Notes under the pieces: model-generated
The model's database searches: none
Seen by the model: the letters and a program-made list of their open reading frames with translations, nothing else
Told to the model about the DNA's origin: nothing
In this document: piece by piece, positions 9,425 through 17,794 of the stretch
Numbering within the stretch: position 1 is the stretch's first letter
Layout of the letters: the number at the start of each line of letters is the position of its first letter
Position numbers and translations under genes: made by a program
NCBI GenBank assembly: GCA_964633115.1
Contig: CAZWEO010000005.1
Location: forward strand, 18,249-82,248
Origin: B30-G6 sp964633115
GTDB lineage: Bacteria; Desulfobacterota; Desulfobacteria; Desulfobacterales; B30-G6
DNA: 64,000 nt
Direction: 5' to 3'

Positions 9425-9706
9425 ATGCCACGGTCTCTAAAAAAAGGTCCTTTTATCGACCAGAAGTTAATGAACAAAGTGTTGGCTGCCCAGGCATCCC
9501 GAAGCAATCAGGTAATCAAGACCTGGTCCCGGCGATCGACAGTAATTCCCGAAATGGTGGGTATCACACTGGCGGTTCATAATGGCAAGAAATTCATTCC
9601 GGTATTTGTCACTGAAAACATGGTCGGCCACAAATTGGGCGAATTTTCTCCGACACGCACCTATTACGGGCACTCCGGAGATAAAAGGTCGAAGTTGAGA
9701 AGATAA
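9425..9706 (+). CDS. rpsS: 30S ribosomal protein S19
   Basis: S19 of the 30S head, 93 residues, canonical MPRSLKKGPFID start and GEFSPTRTYYGH near the C-terminus. AGGAGA precedes the ATG. It lies between rplB and rplV as in the standard S10 order. Confidence 0.98.
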   Translation: MPRSLKKGPFIDQKLMNKVLAAQASRSNQVIKTWSRRSTVIPEMVGITLAVHNGKKFIPVFVTENMVGHKLGEFSPTRTYYGHSGDKRSKLRR

Positions 9707-9730
9707 TTTATTCAAAAGGGAGTTTCGGTA

Positions 9731-10069
9731 ATGGAGGTCAAAGCGGTAACCAAATATGTTCGTATTTCTCCTCAGAAAGTGAGAAAATTTGCGGACGTCA
9801 TCAAGGGAAAACCGGTAGAGGTCGGATTGAACCTACTGCATTTTATGCCCCAAAAAGCTGCGGGTTTTGTGGAAAAAACGGTTCGTTCCGCTGCTTCAAA
9901 TGCCGACAACAATCACGGCATCGATGTCGATTCTCTGGTAATTCAAAATTTGATTGTCGATCAGGGACCCGTGTTGAAGCGCTTTCGAGCCAGAGCACGG
10001 GGGCGTGGTGCCAGGATATTGAAAAGGACGAGCCATATCACAGTCATATTAGCCGAAAAGGCTTCTTAA
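9731..10069 (+). CDS. rplV: 50S ribosomal protein L22
   Basis: L22, 112 residues, whose beta-hairpin (RARARGRGARILKRTSH) lines the exit tunnel. The start MEVKAVTKYVRISPQKVR is typical. The final codons (Lys-Ala-Ser-stop) are part of a 29-base sequence that is repeated in tandem straight after the gene. Confidence 0.98.
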   Translation: MEVKAVTKYVRISPQKVRKFADVIKGKPVEVGLNLLHFMPQKAAGFVEKTVRSAASNADNNHGIDVDSLVIQNLIVDQGPVLKRFRARARGRGARILKRTSHITVILAEKAS

Positions 10070-10116
10070 CAAGGCTTCATATTAAGAAGGCTTCTTAACA
10101 AAGGCTTCATATTAAG
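10058..10116 (+). repeat. Tandem duplication of the rplV 3' end
   Basis: Two adjacent near-identical units, 10058-10086 (29 bases) and 10087-10116 (30 bases, one extra A). The first unit contains the last rplV codons and stop. The second is a noncoding copy, and a partial third start (AAGGCGTCAT) follows. Each unit ends in CATATTAAG. This looks like replication slippage in the rplV-rpsC spacer. Confidence 0.85.
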
Positions 10117-10142
10117 AAGGCGTCATAAAAGGAGGAACGAGC

Positions 10143-10799
10143 TTGGGCCAGAAAGTAAATCCGATTGGATTGAGATTGGGAATCGTAAAAACATGGGATT
10201 CCAGGTGGTATGCCGGGAAAAATTATGCGGATTATATCCTCGAGGATGCCAATATCCGTAAATTTATCAAGAAAAAACTGTATCATGCAGGAATTTCCCG
10301 GATCGAAATCGAACGGTCTGCCAAGCGTGTACGTCTGCGCATATACACAGCCCGGCCTGGGATTGTGATCGGCAAAAAAGGCGCCGAAATCGAACAACTA
10401 AAGCGTGAACTGGAAAAATTGATATCACAGGAAGTTATGATTGATATCCAGGAAGTACGCAAGCCTGAAATTGATGCGCAATTGGTTGCGGAAAATGTAG
10501 CCTTGCAAATCGAAAGGCGGGTGGCTTTTCGGCGCGCCATGAAACGGGGCGTATCTTCGGCCATGCGTTTTGGCGCCCAGGGTATCAAGATCATTTGTTC
10601 CGGGCGTTTGGGTGGTGCCGAAATGGCGCGTACCGAATGGTACAAAGAGGGTCGCGTTCCTTTGCATACATTGCGAGCAGACATCGATTATGGTTTCACC
10701 GAAGCCAAGACCACATATGGCTTGATCGGTATCAAGGTATTCATTTTTAATGGCGAGATCCTAGGCAAAGAAGACACCCAGATGGGTGCCCGCGCTTAA
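10143..10799 (+). CDS. rpsC: 30S ribosomal protein S3 (TTG start)
   Basis: S3 at the mRNA entry tunnel, 218 residues. The N-terminal KH domain has its GKKG loop (IVIGKKGAEIEQL, near residue 78), followed by the C-terminal S3 domain. The start is TTG, fixed by GGAGG at 10131-10135 (7-base spacing) and the canonical N-terminus GQKVNPIGLRLG. There is no alternative ATG or GTG. Confidence 0.98.
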   Translation: MGQKVNPIGLRLGIVKTWDSRWYAGKNYADYILEDANIRKFIKKKLYHAGISRIEIERSAKRVRLRIYTARPGIVIGKKGAEIEQLKRELEKLISQEVMIDIQEVRKPEIDAQLVAENVALQIERRVAFRRAMKRGVSSAMRFGAQGIKIICSGRLGGAEMARTEWYKEGRVPLHTLRADIDYGFTEAKTTYGLIGIKVFIFNGEILGKEDTQMGARA

Positions 10800-10888
10800 G
10801 GATGATCTCAAAGCGGTTCCAGGCGAATCATCCAAAAAATAAGAGTTTACAAGCATTTTGATATAGTTGTTACAACAGGAGATAGACC

Positions 10889-11302
10889 ATGCTGAGCCCC
10901 AAAAAGGTTAAGTATAGAAAAAAACAAAAAGGAAAAATGAGGGGTCTCGCGCGCCGGGGGGGTCAGCTCAACTTTGGCGAATTCGGCCTGCAGGCGATAG
11001 AGTGCGGAACCATTAGCAATAAACAGATTGAGGCCGCCCGTATTGCCATGACCCGACACGTAAAAAGGGGCGGTAAGCTCTGGATTCGGATATTTCCAGA
11101 TAAGTCATTTACCAAAAAGCCGGCTGAAGTTCGTATGGGCAAGGGCAAGGGCGCACCCGAGGGATGGGTTGCCGTGGTTAAACCCGGCAGGGTCCTGTAT
11201 GAGATGTCCGGTGTGACCCGGGAATTAGCCCAAGAAGCCCTGCGGCTTGCTTCGCACAAACTTTCTGTTAAAACCAAATTTGTGGAAAGGAGTTTGAGCT
11301 GA
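10889..11302 (+). CDS. rplP: 50S ribosomal protein L16
   Basis: L16 next to the A-site tRNA, 137 residues, start MLSPKKVKYRKKQKG and the GKGKGAPEGWVAVVKPG core. ACAGGAG supports the ATG. Its stop codon TGA overlaps the ATG of rpmC by one base (TGATG). Confidence 0.98.
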   Translation: MLSPKKVKYRKKQKGKMRGLARRGGQLNFGEFGLQAIECGTISNKQIEAARIAMTRHVKRGGKLWIRIFPDKSFTKKPAEVRMGKGKGAPEGWVAVVKPGRVLYEMSGVTRELAQEALRLASHKLSVKTKFVERSLS

Positions 11303-11502
11303 TGAAAGCCAAGGAAATTCGGGATCTCAGCCCCCACGAACGTCAGCAGAAGTTGATCGATTTGAAAGAGGAACTATTTAATCTGCGTTTCCAACATGGG
11401 ATTGGTCAAATTGAAAATCCCACCAAACTCAAAACAACCAAAGCAGAGATCGCTCGTGTCAAAACGATCATCAAAGAAATTGAAAATCAAACCCAGGAAT
11501 AG
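11302..11502 (+). CDS. rpmC: 50S ribosomal protein L29
   Basis: L29, a small helical protein at the tunnel exit beside L23, 66 residues, with the family signature KEELFNLRFQHGIGQIENP. It overlaps rplP by one base, so translation is probably coupled. Confidence 0.97.
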   Translation: MKAKEIRDLSPHERQQKLIDLKEELFNLRFQHGIGQIENPTKLKTTKAEIARVKTIIKEIENQTQE

Positions 11503-11517
11503 GCAAGCATAACGCTT

Positions 11518-11775
11518 ATGAAAACGAGAGGCATGAAAAGACAACAGGTTGGTACAGTCGTAAGTGATAAAATGGACAAGACGGTGACGGTCCAGGTTCA
11601 GAGGCTCGTTAAACACCCGCTTTATGAAAAATATGTTCGCCGACGAAACACCTTTGCCGCCCATGATGAGGCCAACGAATGTCGGAGCGGAGATGAAGTC
11701 CTGATGACGGAATCACGACCCCTAAGCAAAAATAAACGCTGGCGAGTTGCGCGGATTATTAAAAAAGCTATTTGA
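11518..11775 (+). CDS. rpsQ: 30S ribosomal protein S17
   Basis: S17, 85 residues, with VGTVVSDKMDKTVTVQVQR and the OB-fold LVKHPLYEKYVRR region. The upstream Shine-Dalgarno is weak, and an in-frame ATG at 11533 is a possible alternative. The longer form matches the family start MKTRG better. Confidence 0.96.
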   Translation: MKTRGMKRQQVGTVVSDKMDKTVTVQVQRLVKHPLYEKYVRRRNTFAAHDEANECRSGDEVLMTESRPLSKNKRWRVARIIKKAI

Positions 11776-11794
11776 TATATAAAGGAATAGAAAG

Positions 11795-12163
11795 ATGATT
11801 CAGGCGGAGACAAAACTGACCGCAGCGGACAATTCAGGCGCCAGGGTACTTTATTGCATTAAAGTTCTTGGTGGATCCAGAAGGCGGTATGCAAGTATTG
11901 GAGATATCATTGTCGTTTCGGTCAAGGAAGCCATTCCCAATGCCAAAGTAAAAAAGGGAGATGTTCTCAAGGCGGTTGTTGTCCGTACAAAGAAGGAAAT
12001 CAGACGGCCGGACGGTTCCTATATACGATTCGACGATAATTCGGCTGTTTTGATCAATGCCCAAAAAGAACCAATCGGAACGCGTATTTTTGGTCCTGTG
12101 GCACGCGAATTGCGCGCCAAACGATTTATGAAAATCGTTTCATTGGCACCCGAGGTACTTTAG
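11795..12163 (+). CDS. rplN: 50S ribosomal protein L14
   Basis: L14, forming intersubunit bridges, 122 residues; starts MIQAETKLTAADNSGAR and ends MKIVSLAPEVL. First gene of the spc group, 19 bases after rpsQ, with AAAGGAATAG upstream. Confidence 0.98.
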   Translation: MIQAETKLTAADNSGARVLYCIKVLGGSRRRYASIGDIIVVSVKEAIPNAKVKKGDVLKAVVVRTKKEIRRPDGSYIRFDDNSAVLINAQKEPIGTRIFGPVARELRAKRFMKIVSLAPEVL

Positions 12164-12189
12164 CCCAGCCGACTTGTGGAGACGAGGAA

Positions 12190-12519
12190 ATGCTAAAAGA
12201 CAAATTCCATATAAAAAAAGATGACAAGGTAAAAGTCATCACCGGAAAAGATAAAGGCAAAATTGGGAAGGTCTTGAAAATCGAAAGCAAGAAACAACGT
12301 ATTCTTGTGGAGAATATCAATGTTGTTAAGCGCCATACCCGACCGACTGCCCAAAACAGGCAGGGGGGCATCGTGGAAAGCGAAGCGCCGGTGCCTTGGT
12401 CCAATGTGATGTTATTGTGCAGCAAATGTTTGAGCCCCGTTCGGATCCAGATGCGGCGCTTGGATGACGGTAACAAAGTGCGCACTTGCAGAAAATGTAA
12501 CGAAATTATCGATGCATAG
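12190..12519 (+). CDS. rplX: 50S ribosomal protein L24, zinc-ribbon form
   Basis: L24, an assembly initiator protein, 109 residues. The KOW motif (KVKVITGKDKGKIGKV) is N-terminal. The C-terminus carries two Cys pairs, CSKC and CRKC, near residues 77-80 and 99-102, suggesting a bound zinc. L5 follows at 12605. Confidence 0.97.
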   Translation: MLKDKFHIKKDDKVKVITGKDKGKIGKVLKIESKKQRILVENINVVKRHTRPTAQNRQGGIVESEAPVPWSNVMLLCSKCLSPVRIQMRRLDDGNKVRTCRKCNEIIDA

Positions 12520-12604
12520 TTTGGTGCCGGCCGCAGCTGAAATCAAGATCTAGCCGGCTTCAGATCCCGGCCTTAAAAAGAGAATTAGGTTCGAGGTATA
12601 AAGC

Positions 12605-13144
12605 ATGTCACATATGAAAGAATATTACGAAAAAACGGTTGTGCCCGCTTTGCAGGAAAAATTTAAGTATAGCAACAACATGCAGGTGCCCAAGATTCAA
12701 AAGATCGTTCTAAACATGGGTATGGGCGAGGCCATCCATAACATCAAACTACTGGATTCTGCTGTCGAAGAATTGACCGCCATTGCCGGACAACAACCGG
12801 TTGTGACCCGAGCCAAAAAATCAATTGCCGCCTTTAAACTGCGAACCGGTATGCCCGTGGGCTGCATGGTAACCCTTCGTAAGCAGCGCATGTACGATTT
12901 TTTGGATAAATTGGTCAACATCGCGTTGCCACGTGTACGCGACTTTCGCGGTGTATCCGGCAAGGCCATGGATGGCCGGGGTAATTATTCCTTGGGAATC
13001 AAGGAGCAAATTATTTTCCCCGAAATCGATTATGACAAAATCGATAAAATTAAAGGTATGAATATTAGTATCGTTACAACCGCTCAAACAGATGATGAGG
13101 GCAAAGAACTGCTGAAACAGCTCGGAATGCCTTTTAAAAATTGA
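12605..13144 (+). CDS. rplE: 50S ribosomal protein L5
   Basis: L5, which binds 5S rRNA and the P-site tRNA elbow, 179 residues, with PKIQKIVLNMGMGEA and the C-terminal IVTTAQTDDEGKELL. GAGG upstream supports the ATG at 12605; a second ATG three codons on is possible. An ATAAAATCG palindrome sits in the spacer to rpsN. Confidence 0.98.
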   Translation: MSHMKEYYEKTVVPALQEKFKYSNNMQVPKIQKIVLNMGMGEAIHNIKLLDSAVEELTAIAGQQPVVTRAKKSIAAFKLRTGMPVGCMVTLRKQRMYDFLDKLVNIALPRVRDFRGVSGKAMDGRGNYSLGIKEQIIFPEIDYDKIDKIKGMNISIVTTAQTDDEGKELLKQLGMPFKN

Positions 13145-13151
13145 CGGTCTT

Positions 13152-13174
13152 ATAAAATCGCGCAACGATTTTAT
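13152..13174. repeat. ATAAAATCG palindrome, copy 1 (rplE-rpsN spacer)
   Basis: A perfect 9-bp inverted repeat, ATAAAATCG (13152-13160) with CGATTTTAT (13166-13174), and loop CGCAA. The same hairpin recurs at 48094-48122 with nearly the same loop (TGCAA), and variants lie at 22264 and 62966. Here it is inside an operon, so it is unlikely to act as a full terminator. Confidence 0.8.
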
Positions 13175-13191
13175 TACTGAGGGAGGACAAC

Positions 13192-13377
13192 TTGGCAAAA
13201 AAAGCGCTAATTAACAAAGCCGCCAGAAAACCCAAATTCAAAGTGCGGGCATACAATCGCTGTCCCATTTGCGGTCGACCCAGAAGTTTTATTCGAAAAT
13301 TCGGTATTTGTAGAATCTGTTTTCGTGAGTTCGCATCAAAGGGTAAACTACCAGGCGTGGTAAAATCCAGCTGGTAA
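13192..13377 (+). CDS. rpsN: 30S ribosomal protein S14, zinc-binding type (TTG start)
   Basis: Short C+ form of S14, 61 residues, with the zinc ligands CPIC and CRIC (residues 24-43). The start is TTG, fixed by GGAGG at 13182-13186 (5-base spacing) and by AKKALINKA. There is no upstream ATG. Confidence 0.98.
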   Translation: MAKKALINKAARKPKFKVRAYNRCPICGRPRSFIRKFGICRICFREFASKGKLPGVVKSSW

Positions 13378-13388
13378 GCTGACAGGTT

Positions 13389-13412
13389 GCCAGATCTATG
13401 TATGGATCTGGC
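13389..13412 (+). promoter_or_regulatory. Hairpin between rpsN and rpsH
   Basis: GCCAGATC (13389-13396) pairs with GATCTGGC (13405-13412) around an 8-base loop. Flanking GGTT and AACC (13417-13420) can extend it past a small bulge. It has no U-tract. It lies in the 77-base spacer ahead of rpsH; role unknown. Confidence 0.45.
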
Positions 13413-13454
13413 CGGTAACCAGTTTCATTCGTGAAGTAGGAATAGGAGAGAACA

Positions 13455-13853
13455 ATGGCGATGAGTGATCCAATTGCCGATTTGCTGACCCGGGTGCGAA
13501 ATGCCGGCAAGGCCAAGTTCAACAGTGTCGATATTCCCGGCTCCAAGTTGAAGTTTGAATTGGCAAAAGTATTAAAGGAAGCAGGATATATCCGTAATTA
13601 TAAGTTTATCAAAGATAGCAAACAGGGCATTTTACGGATTTATCTAAAATACAATGACAACCAGGAACATTCGATTTTGCGGATTGACCGGGTCAGTAAG
13701 CCCAGCAAGCGGGTCTATAAAAAAGGCAAAGAGATCCAACCGGTTTATAATGGTTTGGGTGTTGCGATCGTATCGACCTCCCGGGGGATGATGACAGATA
13801 AACGCGCCCGCAAAGAGAATGTTGGCGGTGAGATTATTTGTAACGTCTGGTAA
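13455..13853 (+). CDS. rpsH: 30S ribosomal protein S8
   Basis: S8, 132 residues, a central-domain 16S binder, and in E. coli the translational repressor of the spc operon. It starts MAMSDPIADLLTRVRN and ends with the STSRGMMTDKRARKENVGGE block. AGGAGAG precedes the ATG. Confidence 0.98.
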   Translation: MAMSDPIADLLTRVRNAGKAKFNSVDIPGSKLKFELAKVLKEAGYIRNYKFIKDSKQGILRIYLKYNDNQEHSILRIDRVSKPSKRVYKKGKEIQPVYNGLGVAIVSTSRGMMTDKRARKENVGGEIICNVW

Positions 13854-13900
13854 GCAAGTCGATTCAAATTTGAACGTTAGAGGACAGTGGAGGTCAACCC

Positions 13901-14440
13901 ATGTCTCGTGTTGGGAAAATGCCGATTCCGGTTTCAGATAGAGTAAAAATTACCTATCAGGATAAAGTCCTGACGGTGAAGGGTGAAAAAGGTACCCTGA
14001 CCAGAGAAATCCATCCAGTCATCGAACTGGACATCAACGCTAATGTGATCCAGGTCACAATGCTGAAAGAAAACCGAGAGAACCGAGCGCTTCAGGGCAT
14101 GACTCGTAGCCTGGTTAACAATATGGTAACTGGCGTCAGCAACGGTTTCGAACGGGTATTGGAAATTAACGGTATCGGATATCGCGCTGAAATTAAAGGT
14201 AAAAGTATTGTATTGAATTTGGGATACTCCAACCCAGTAACATTCGATCTGCCGGATGGTGTTTCGGCCAGCTCAGAAAAAAACAATATCGTCAAGCTTT
14301 CCGCCATCGACAAGGAACTGTTGGGACGCACGGCGGCTTCCATACGACAACTGAGACCGCCGGAGCCATATAAGGGCAAGGGTATCAAGTATGCCGAAGA
14401 GTATGTCCAACGGAAAGCGGGCAAGACAGGAACCAAATAA
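13901..14440 (+). CDS. rplF: 50S ribosomal protein L6
   Basis: L6, 179 residues, two-repeat fold, start MSRVGKMPIPV and the signature PEPYKGKGIKYAEEYV near the C-terminus. GTGGAGG lies upstream. Standard spc order. Confidence 0.98.
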   Translation: MSRVGKMPIPVSDRVKITYQDKVLTVKGEKGTLTREIHPVIELDINANVIQVTMLKENRENRALQGMTRSLVNNMVTGVSNGFERVLEINGIGYRAEIKGKSIVLNLGYSNPVTFDLPDGVSASSEKNNIVKLSAIDKELLGRTAASIRQLRPPEPYKGKGIKYAEEYVQRKAGKTGTK

Positions 14441-14464
14441 CAGAATTAGATTTAGGATAAAACC

Positions 14465-14833
14465 ATGGGCGCAACAAATCCAAATAAGTTAGCACGATTG
14501 AAAAGAAAAAAGCGGATCCGCAAGCAGCTTAATGGAACCGACCAAAAGCCGCGTATGAGCGTTTTTCGTAGCTCCAAACACATCTATGCCCAGCTAATCG
14601 ATGATATCAGCGGCAAAACCATTGCGTCGGCCAGCAGTGACGAAAAAGCCATTAAAGAACTGCCTAAATTTGAAAATAAGGTGGCAGTTGCCGAGCATGT
14701 GGGCAAAGTTTTGGGAGAACGAGCCATTAAAATGGGTCTCAAAACGGTCGTATTTGACCGCAACGGTTTTCTATATCATGGCCGTGTCAAAGCGGTTTCT
14801 AAAGGTGCCCGCGATGTGGGGCTGGTGTTTTAG
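14465..14833 (+). CDS. rplR: 50S ribosomal protein L18
   Basis: L18, a 5S rRNA-binding protein, 122 residues, with RPRMSVFRSSKHIYAQ-like and FDRNGFLYHGRVKAV segments. It lies 24 bases after rplF and 33 bases before rpsE. Confidence 0.98.
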   Translation: MGATNPNKLARLKRKKRIRKQLNGTDQKPRMSVFRSSKHIYAQLIDDISGKTIASASSDEKAIKELPKFENKVAVAEHVGKVLGERAIKMGLKTVVFDRNGFLYHGRVKAVSKGARDVGLVF

Positions 14834-14866
14834 TTGCCGCAACAGTTTAGCTAAGGAGGCATACCC

Positions 14867-15361
14867 TTGTTCAAACGAGATACAGAAGATAATGAATTTA
14901 TTGATAAAGTAGTCCATATCAGTCGCGTAGCCAAGGTTGTTAAAGGCGGTCGCCGTTTCAGCTTTAGCGCTATTGTCGTGGTCGGGGATGGTGATGGCAA
15001 TGTTGGCTATGGTCTCGGTAAAGCCGGTGAGGTGCCGGAAGCCATCCGCAAGGGTGTCGAAAAGGCCAAAAAGAATATGTCCCAGGTTGCATTGATTGAA
15101 GGAACCATTCCCTTTCAAGTAACGGGTAGATATGGAGCCGGTAAGGTCCTATTGGTCCCGGCAGGCAAAGGAACCGGTTTAATTGCGGGCGGTGCTGTGC
15201 GTGCTGTGCTGGAGGCCGCCGGCGTCCAGAATATTCTGACGAAATGCTTAGGTTCTCACAATCCGCACAACATTGTTAAGGCAACCATACAGGGACTTCA
15301 GCAACTTCAAACCCGTGAGCAGGTTGCGGCCAGACGGGGCATTCCTGTTGAAGATCTATAA
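14867..15361 (+). CDS. rpsE: 30S ribosomal protein S5 (TTG start)
   Basis: S5, involved in fidelity and mRNA unwinding at the entry tunnel, 164 residues, with the double-stranded RNA-binding-like domain (VVHISRVAKVVKGGRRFSF). The start is TTG, fixed by AAGGAGG at 14853-14859 with 7-base spacing. No ATG lies upstream in frame. Confidence 0.97.
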   Translation: MFKRDTEDNEFIDKVVHISRVAKVVKGGRRFSFSAIVVVGDGDGNVGYGLGKAGEVPEAIRKGVEKAKKNMSQVALIEGTIPFQVTGRYGAGKVLLVPAGKGTGLIAGGAVRAVLEAAGVQNILTKCLGSHNPHNIVKATIQGLQQLQTREQVAARRGIPVEDL

Positions 15362-15375
15362 TCGAGGAAGAACGC

Positions 15376-15573
15376 ATGGCTGATAAATTAAAGGTTACAC
15401 TTGTTAAAAGTATGATTGGTAGACCAGAAAAACACCGCAGGGTGCTTCGCGGGATGGGCTTCCGCAAAATGAACCGAACCGTGCAGCTAGAGGACACCGC
15501 GAGCATAAGAGGGATGATCAACGCGGTTTCTCATTTAGTCAAGGTTGAGGAGAATAGCGATGAAATTAAATGA
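15376..15573 (+). CDS. rpmD: 50S ribosomal protein L30
   Basis: L30, 65 residues, with KVTLVKSMIGRPEKHRRV. Its end overlaps the start of rplO: the rplO ATG at 15560 lies 14 bases inside rpmD, and the rplO Shine-Dalgarno is within rpmD codons. Confidence 0.97.
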   Translation: MADKLKVTLVKSMIGRPEKHRRVLRGMGFRKMNRTVQLEDTASIRGMINAVSHLVKVEENSDEIK

Positions 15574-16000
15574 ACTCTCCCCGGCGGTTGGATCAAAGTC
15601 TAACCGCAAACGTTTGGGCCGCGGCGTCGGATCGGGTAGTGGAAAAACGGCCGGGCGTGGTACCAAAGGTTACAACAGTCGATCCGGCGGCGGTGTTCGG
15701 CCAGGTTATGAAGGCGGCCAGATGCCCATCCACCGAAGACTTCCCAAACGGGGCTTCACCAATATTTTTGCCAAGAAGATTGCGACTATTAATATACGCG
15801 ATTTAAAATGTTTCGAGAGCGGCAGCGTTGTCGATGAAGCCGCTTTGGTAGGCCGTGGTTTGGTTAAAGGTGTTCGGGACGGCATCAAGCTCCTGGGTAT
15901 TGGCGAGATTGACTACCCCTTGACGATTAAAGTCAACAATGCCAGCAGCAGCGCCAAGCAAAAAATTGAAGCTGCCGGCGGCAGTATCGAGGTCGTATAA
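15560..16000 (+). CDS. rplO: 50S ribosomal protein L15
   Basis: L15, 146 residues, start MKLNELSPAVGSKSNRKR. An in-frame TTG at 15545 would add five residues, but GAGGAGA lies directly before the ATG at 15560. The Gly-rich region GRGVGSGSGKTAGRGTKG is typical. Its TAA overlaps the secY ATG by one base. Confidence 0.97.
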   Translation: MKLNELSPAVGSKSNRKRLGRGVGSGSGKTAGRGTKGYNSRSGGGVRPGYEGGQMPIHRRLPKRGFTNIFAKKIATINIRDLKCFESGSVVDEAALVGRGLVKGVRDGIKLLGIGEIDYPLTIKVNNASSSAKQKIEAAGGSIEVV

Positions 16001-17310
16001 TGATTGGTAGCGGATTCCAGAATATTTTCAAGATTCCGGAGTTAAAAAAGCGGATAATCTATACCCTGGCGCTGCTGACCGTTTACCGTATCGGCGTGCA
16101 TGTGCCGACACCCGGTATCGATACCGTGGCCTTGGCTTCTTTTTTCGCCAAAGCTCAAGGAACCCTTCTGGGACTTTTCGATATGTTTTCCGGGGGTGCT
16201 TTGGAACGGCTTTCGGTGTTCGCCCTGGGTATTATGCCTTACATTAGTGCCTCAATTATTCTGCAATTACTCACCGTGGTGGTGCCACATTTGGAAAGGC
16301 TTTCCAAAGAAGGTGAGCAAGGGCGTAAGAAAATTACCCAATATACCCGCTATGGTACGGTGGTCTTAAGTATTATTCAGGGATTCGGCATCAGTGTCGG
16401 GCTCGAGAGCATGGCCTCTCCGGGTGGCGCACCGGTGGTTATCGATCCTGGTTGGGGTTTCCGTCTGATGACGGTTATCACCTTGACTTCTGGTACGGCC
16501 TTTATCATGTGGCTGGGAGAGCAGATAACCGAGCGTGGTATTGGCAACGGTATCTCCCTGATCATTTTTGCCGGCATTGTGGCCCGCATGCCCAATGCTA
16601 TCGGCAACACGTTTCGTTTGGTATCAACCGGCGAGATGAGCATTTTTGCTGTCCTGATTCTAGCGGTCTTGATGATTGCGGTTGTGGGTTTCATTATTTT
16701 TGTGGAGCAAGGTCAACGGCGCATTCCAGTTCAGTATGCCAAAAGAGTCGTCGGGCGGCGTATGTATGGTGGCCAGAGCACGCACCTGCCTTTGAAGGTC
16801 AATACCGCCGGGGTTATTCCGGCCATATTTGCATCTTCAATTATTATGTTTCCGGCGACCATCGCCAGTTTCATTGCTATACCGTGGGTGCAGAGCATCG
16901 CCGACGCCATGCGACCCGGCAATTGGATTTACCAGGTTCTTTTCGTGGGATTCATCTTTTTCTTTTGCTATTTTTACACGGCCGTCACCTTTAATCCGGT
17001 GGATGTGGCCGATAATATGAAAAAGCACGGCGGATATATTCCGGGGATTCGACCGGGAAAACGAACCGCCGATTATATCGACCGGGTTTTAACACGAATT
17101 ACCTTGGGTGGCGCCATTTATGTTTCGGCTGTCTGTGTGCTGCCTTCGATTCTAATTTCACGATTCAATGTGCCTTTCTATTTTGGCGGTACGGCGCTCT
17201 TAATTGTTGTCGGTGTGTCCATTGATACGATCTCTCAAATCGAATCCCACATGCTGACACGCCATTATGAGGGCTTTTTGAAAAAGGGCGGGGTAAAGGG
17301 AAGACGCTAA
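16000..17310 (+). CDS. secY: Protein translocase subunit SecY
   Basis: The channel subunit of the Sec translocon in the inner membrane, 436 residues with ten predicted membrane helices. The N-terminal IGSGFQNIFKIPELKKRI, the plug region after helix 1, and C-terminal basic KKGGVKGRR fit the family. It overlaps rplO by one base. Unlike many bacteria, adk and map do not follow; infA comes next. Confidence 0.98.
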   Translation: MIGSGFQNIFKIPELKKRIIYTLALLTVYRIGVHVPTPGIDTVALASFFAKAQGTLLGLFDMFSGGALERLSVFALGIMPYISASIILQLLTVVVPHLERLSKEGEQGRKKITQYTRYGTVVLSIIQGFGISVGLESMASPGGAPVVIDPGWGFRLMTVITLTSGTAFIMWLGEQITERGIGNGISLIIFAGIVARMPNAIGNTFRLVSTGEMSIFAVLILAVLMIAVVGFIIFVEQGQRRIPVQYAKRVVGRRMYGGQSTHLPLKVNTAGVIPAIFASSIIMFPATIASFIAIPWVQSIADAMRPGNWIYQVLFVGFIFFFCYFYTAVTFNPVDVADNMKKHGGYIPGIRPGKRTADYIDRVLTRITLGGAIYVSAVCVLPSILISRFNVPFYFGGTALLIVVGVSIDTISQIESHMLTRHYEGFLKKGGVKGRR

Positions 17311-17349
17311 CGCGCAGGACCAACCATCTTAAAAGAAGGATGAGGCCAA

Positions 17350-17568
17350 ATGCCGAAGGAAGAGGCGATTAAAGTTGAGGGTGTTGTACTGGAGACATTG
17401 CCAAATGCAATGTTTAAGGTTGAACTTGAAAATAAACATCAGGTTCTAGCCCATATTTCGGGTAAAATGCGTATGCATTTTATAAAAATTTTACCGGGTG
17501 ACACGGTTACGGTGGAGCTTTCGCCTTACGATCTGTCGCGGGGCAGGATAACATATCGCTCAAAATGA
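17350..17568 (+). CDS. infA: Translation initiation factor IF-1
   Basis: IF-1, an OB-fold protein of 72 residues that blocks the A site during initiation; VEGVVLETLPNAMFKVELEN and LSPYDLSRGRITYR are diagnostic. It starts MPKEEAIKVEG with AGGATGAGG upstream. It lies between secY and rpmJ. Confidence 0.98.
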   Translation: MPKEEAIKVEGVVLETLPNAMFKVELENKHQVLAHISGKMRMHFIKILPGDTVTVELSPYDLSRGRITYRSK

Positions 17569-17667
17569 TGTCGGTTAAGGCGGCTTTAAAAGTAGAGCAA
17601 ACCGGATTGGGAAGCCGATGGTATCAGACAAGTGGATCAGACTGATTGAGAACAAGGAGATGCACAC

Positions 17668-17781
17668 ATGAAAGTCAGGGCATCAGTAAAAAAAATGTGC
17701 AATAAATGTAAAATCATTCGTCGGAAAGGCGTTGTGCGCGTTATCTGTACGAATAAACGTCATAAACAGAGGCAAGGATAG
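17668..17781 (+). CDS. rpmJ: 50S ribosomal protein L36
   Basis: A 37-residue protein, MKVRASVKKMCNKCKIIRR then ending RHKQRQG. It has the zinc-binding set CNKC, a later Cys (VICT) and His. AAGGAG is 7-8 bases upstream. It lies in the usual place between infA and rpsM. Confidence 0.97.
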   Translation: MKVRASVKKMCNKCKIIRRKGVVRVICTNKRHKQRQG

Positions 17782-17794
17782 AGGAGGATAGGCT

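Noticed and set aside
17311..17349. Loss of adk and map from the spc operon as a striking event
   Set aside because: The presence of these genes at this site varies widely among bacteria, so it carries little information.
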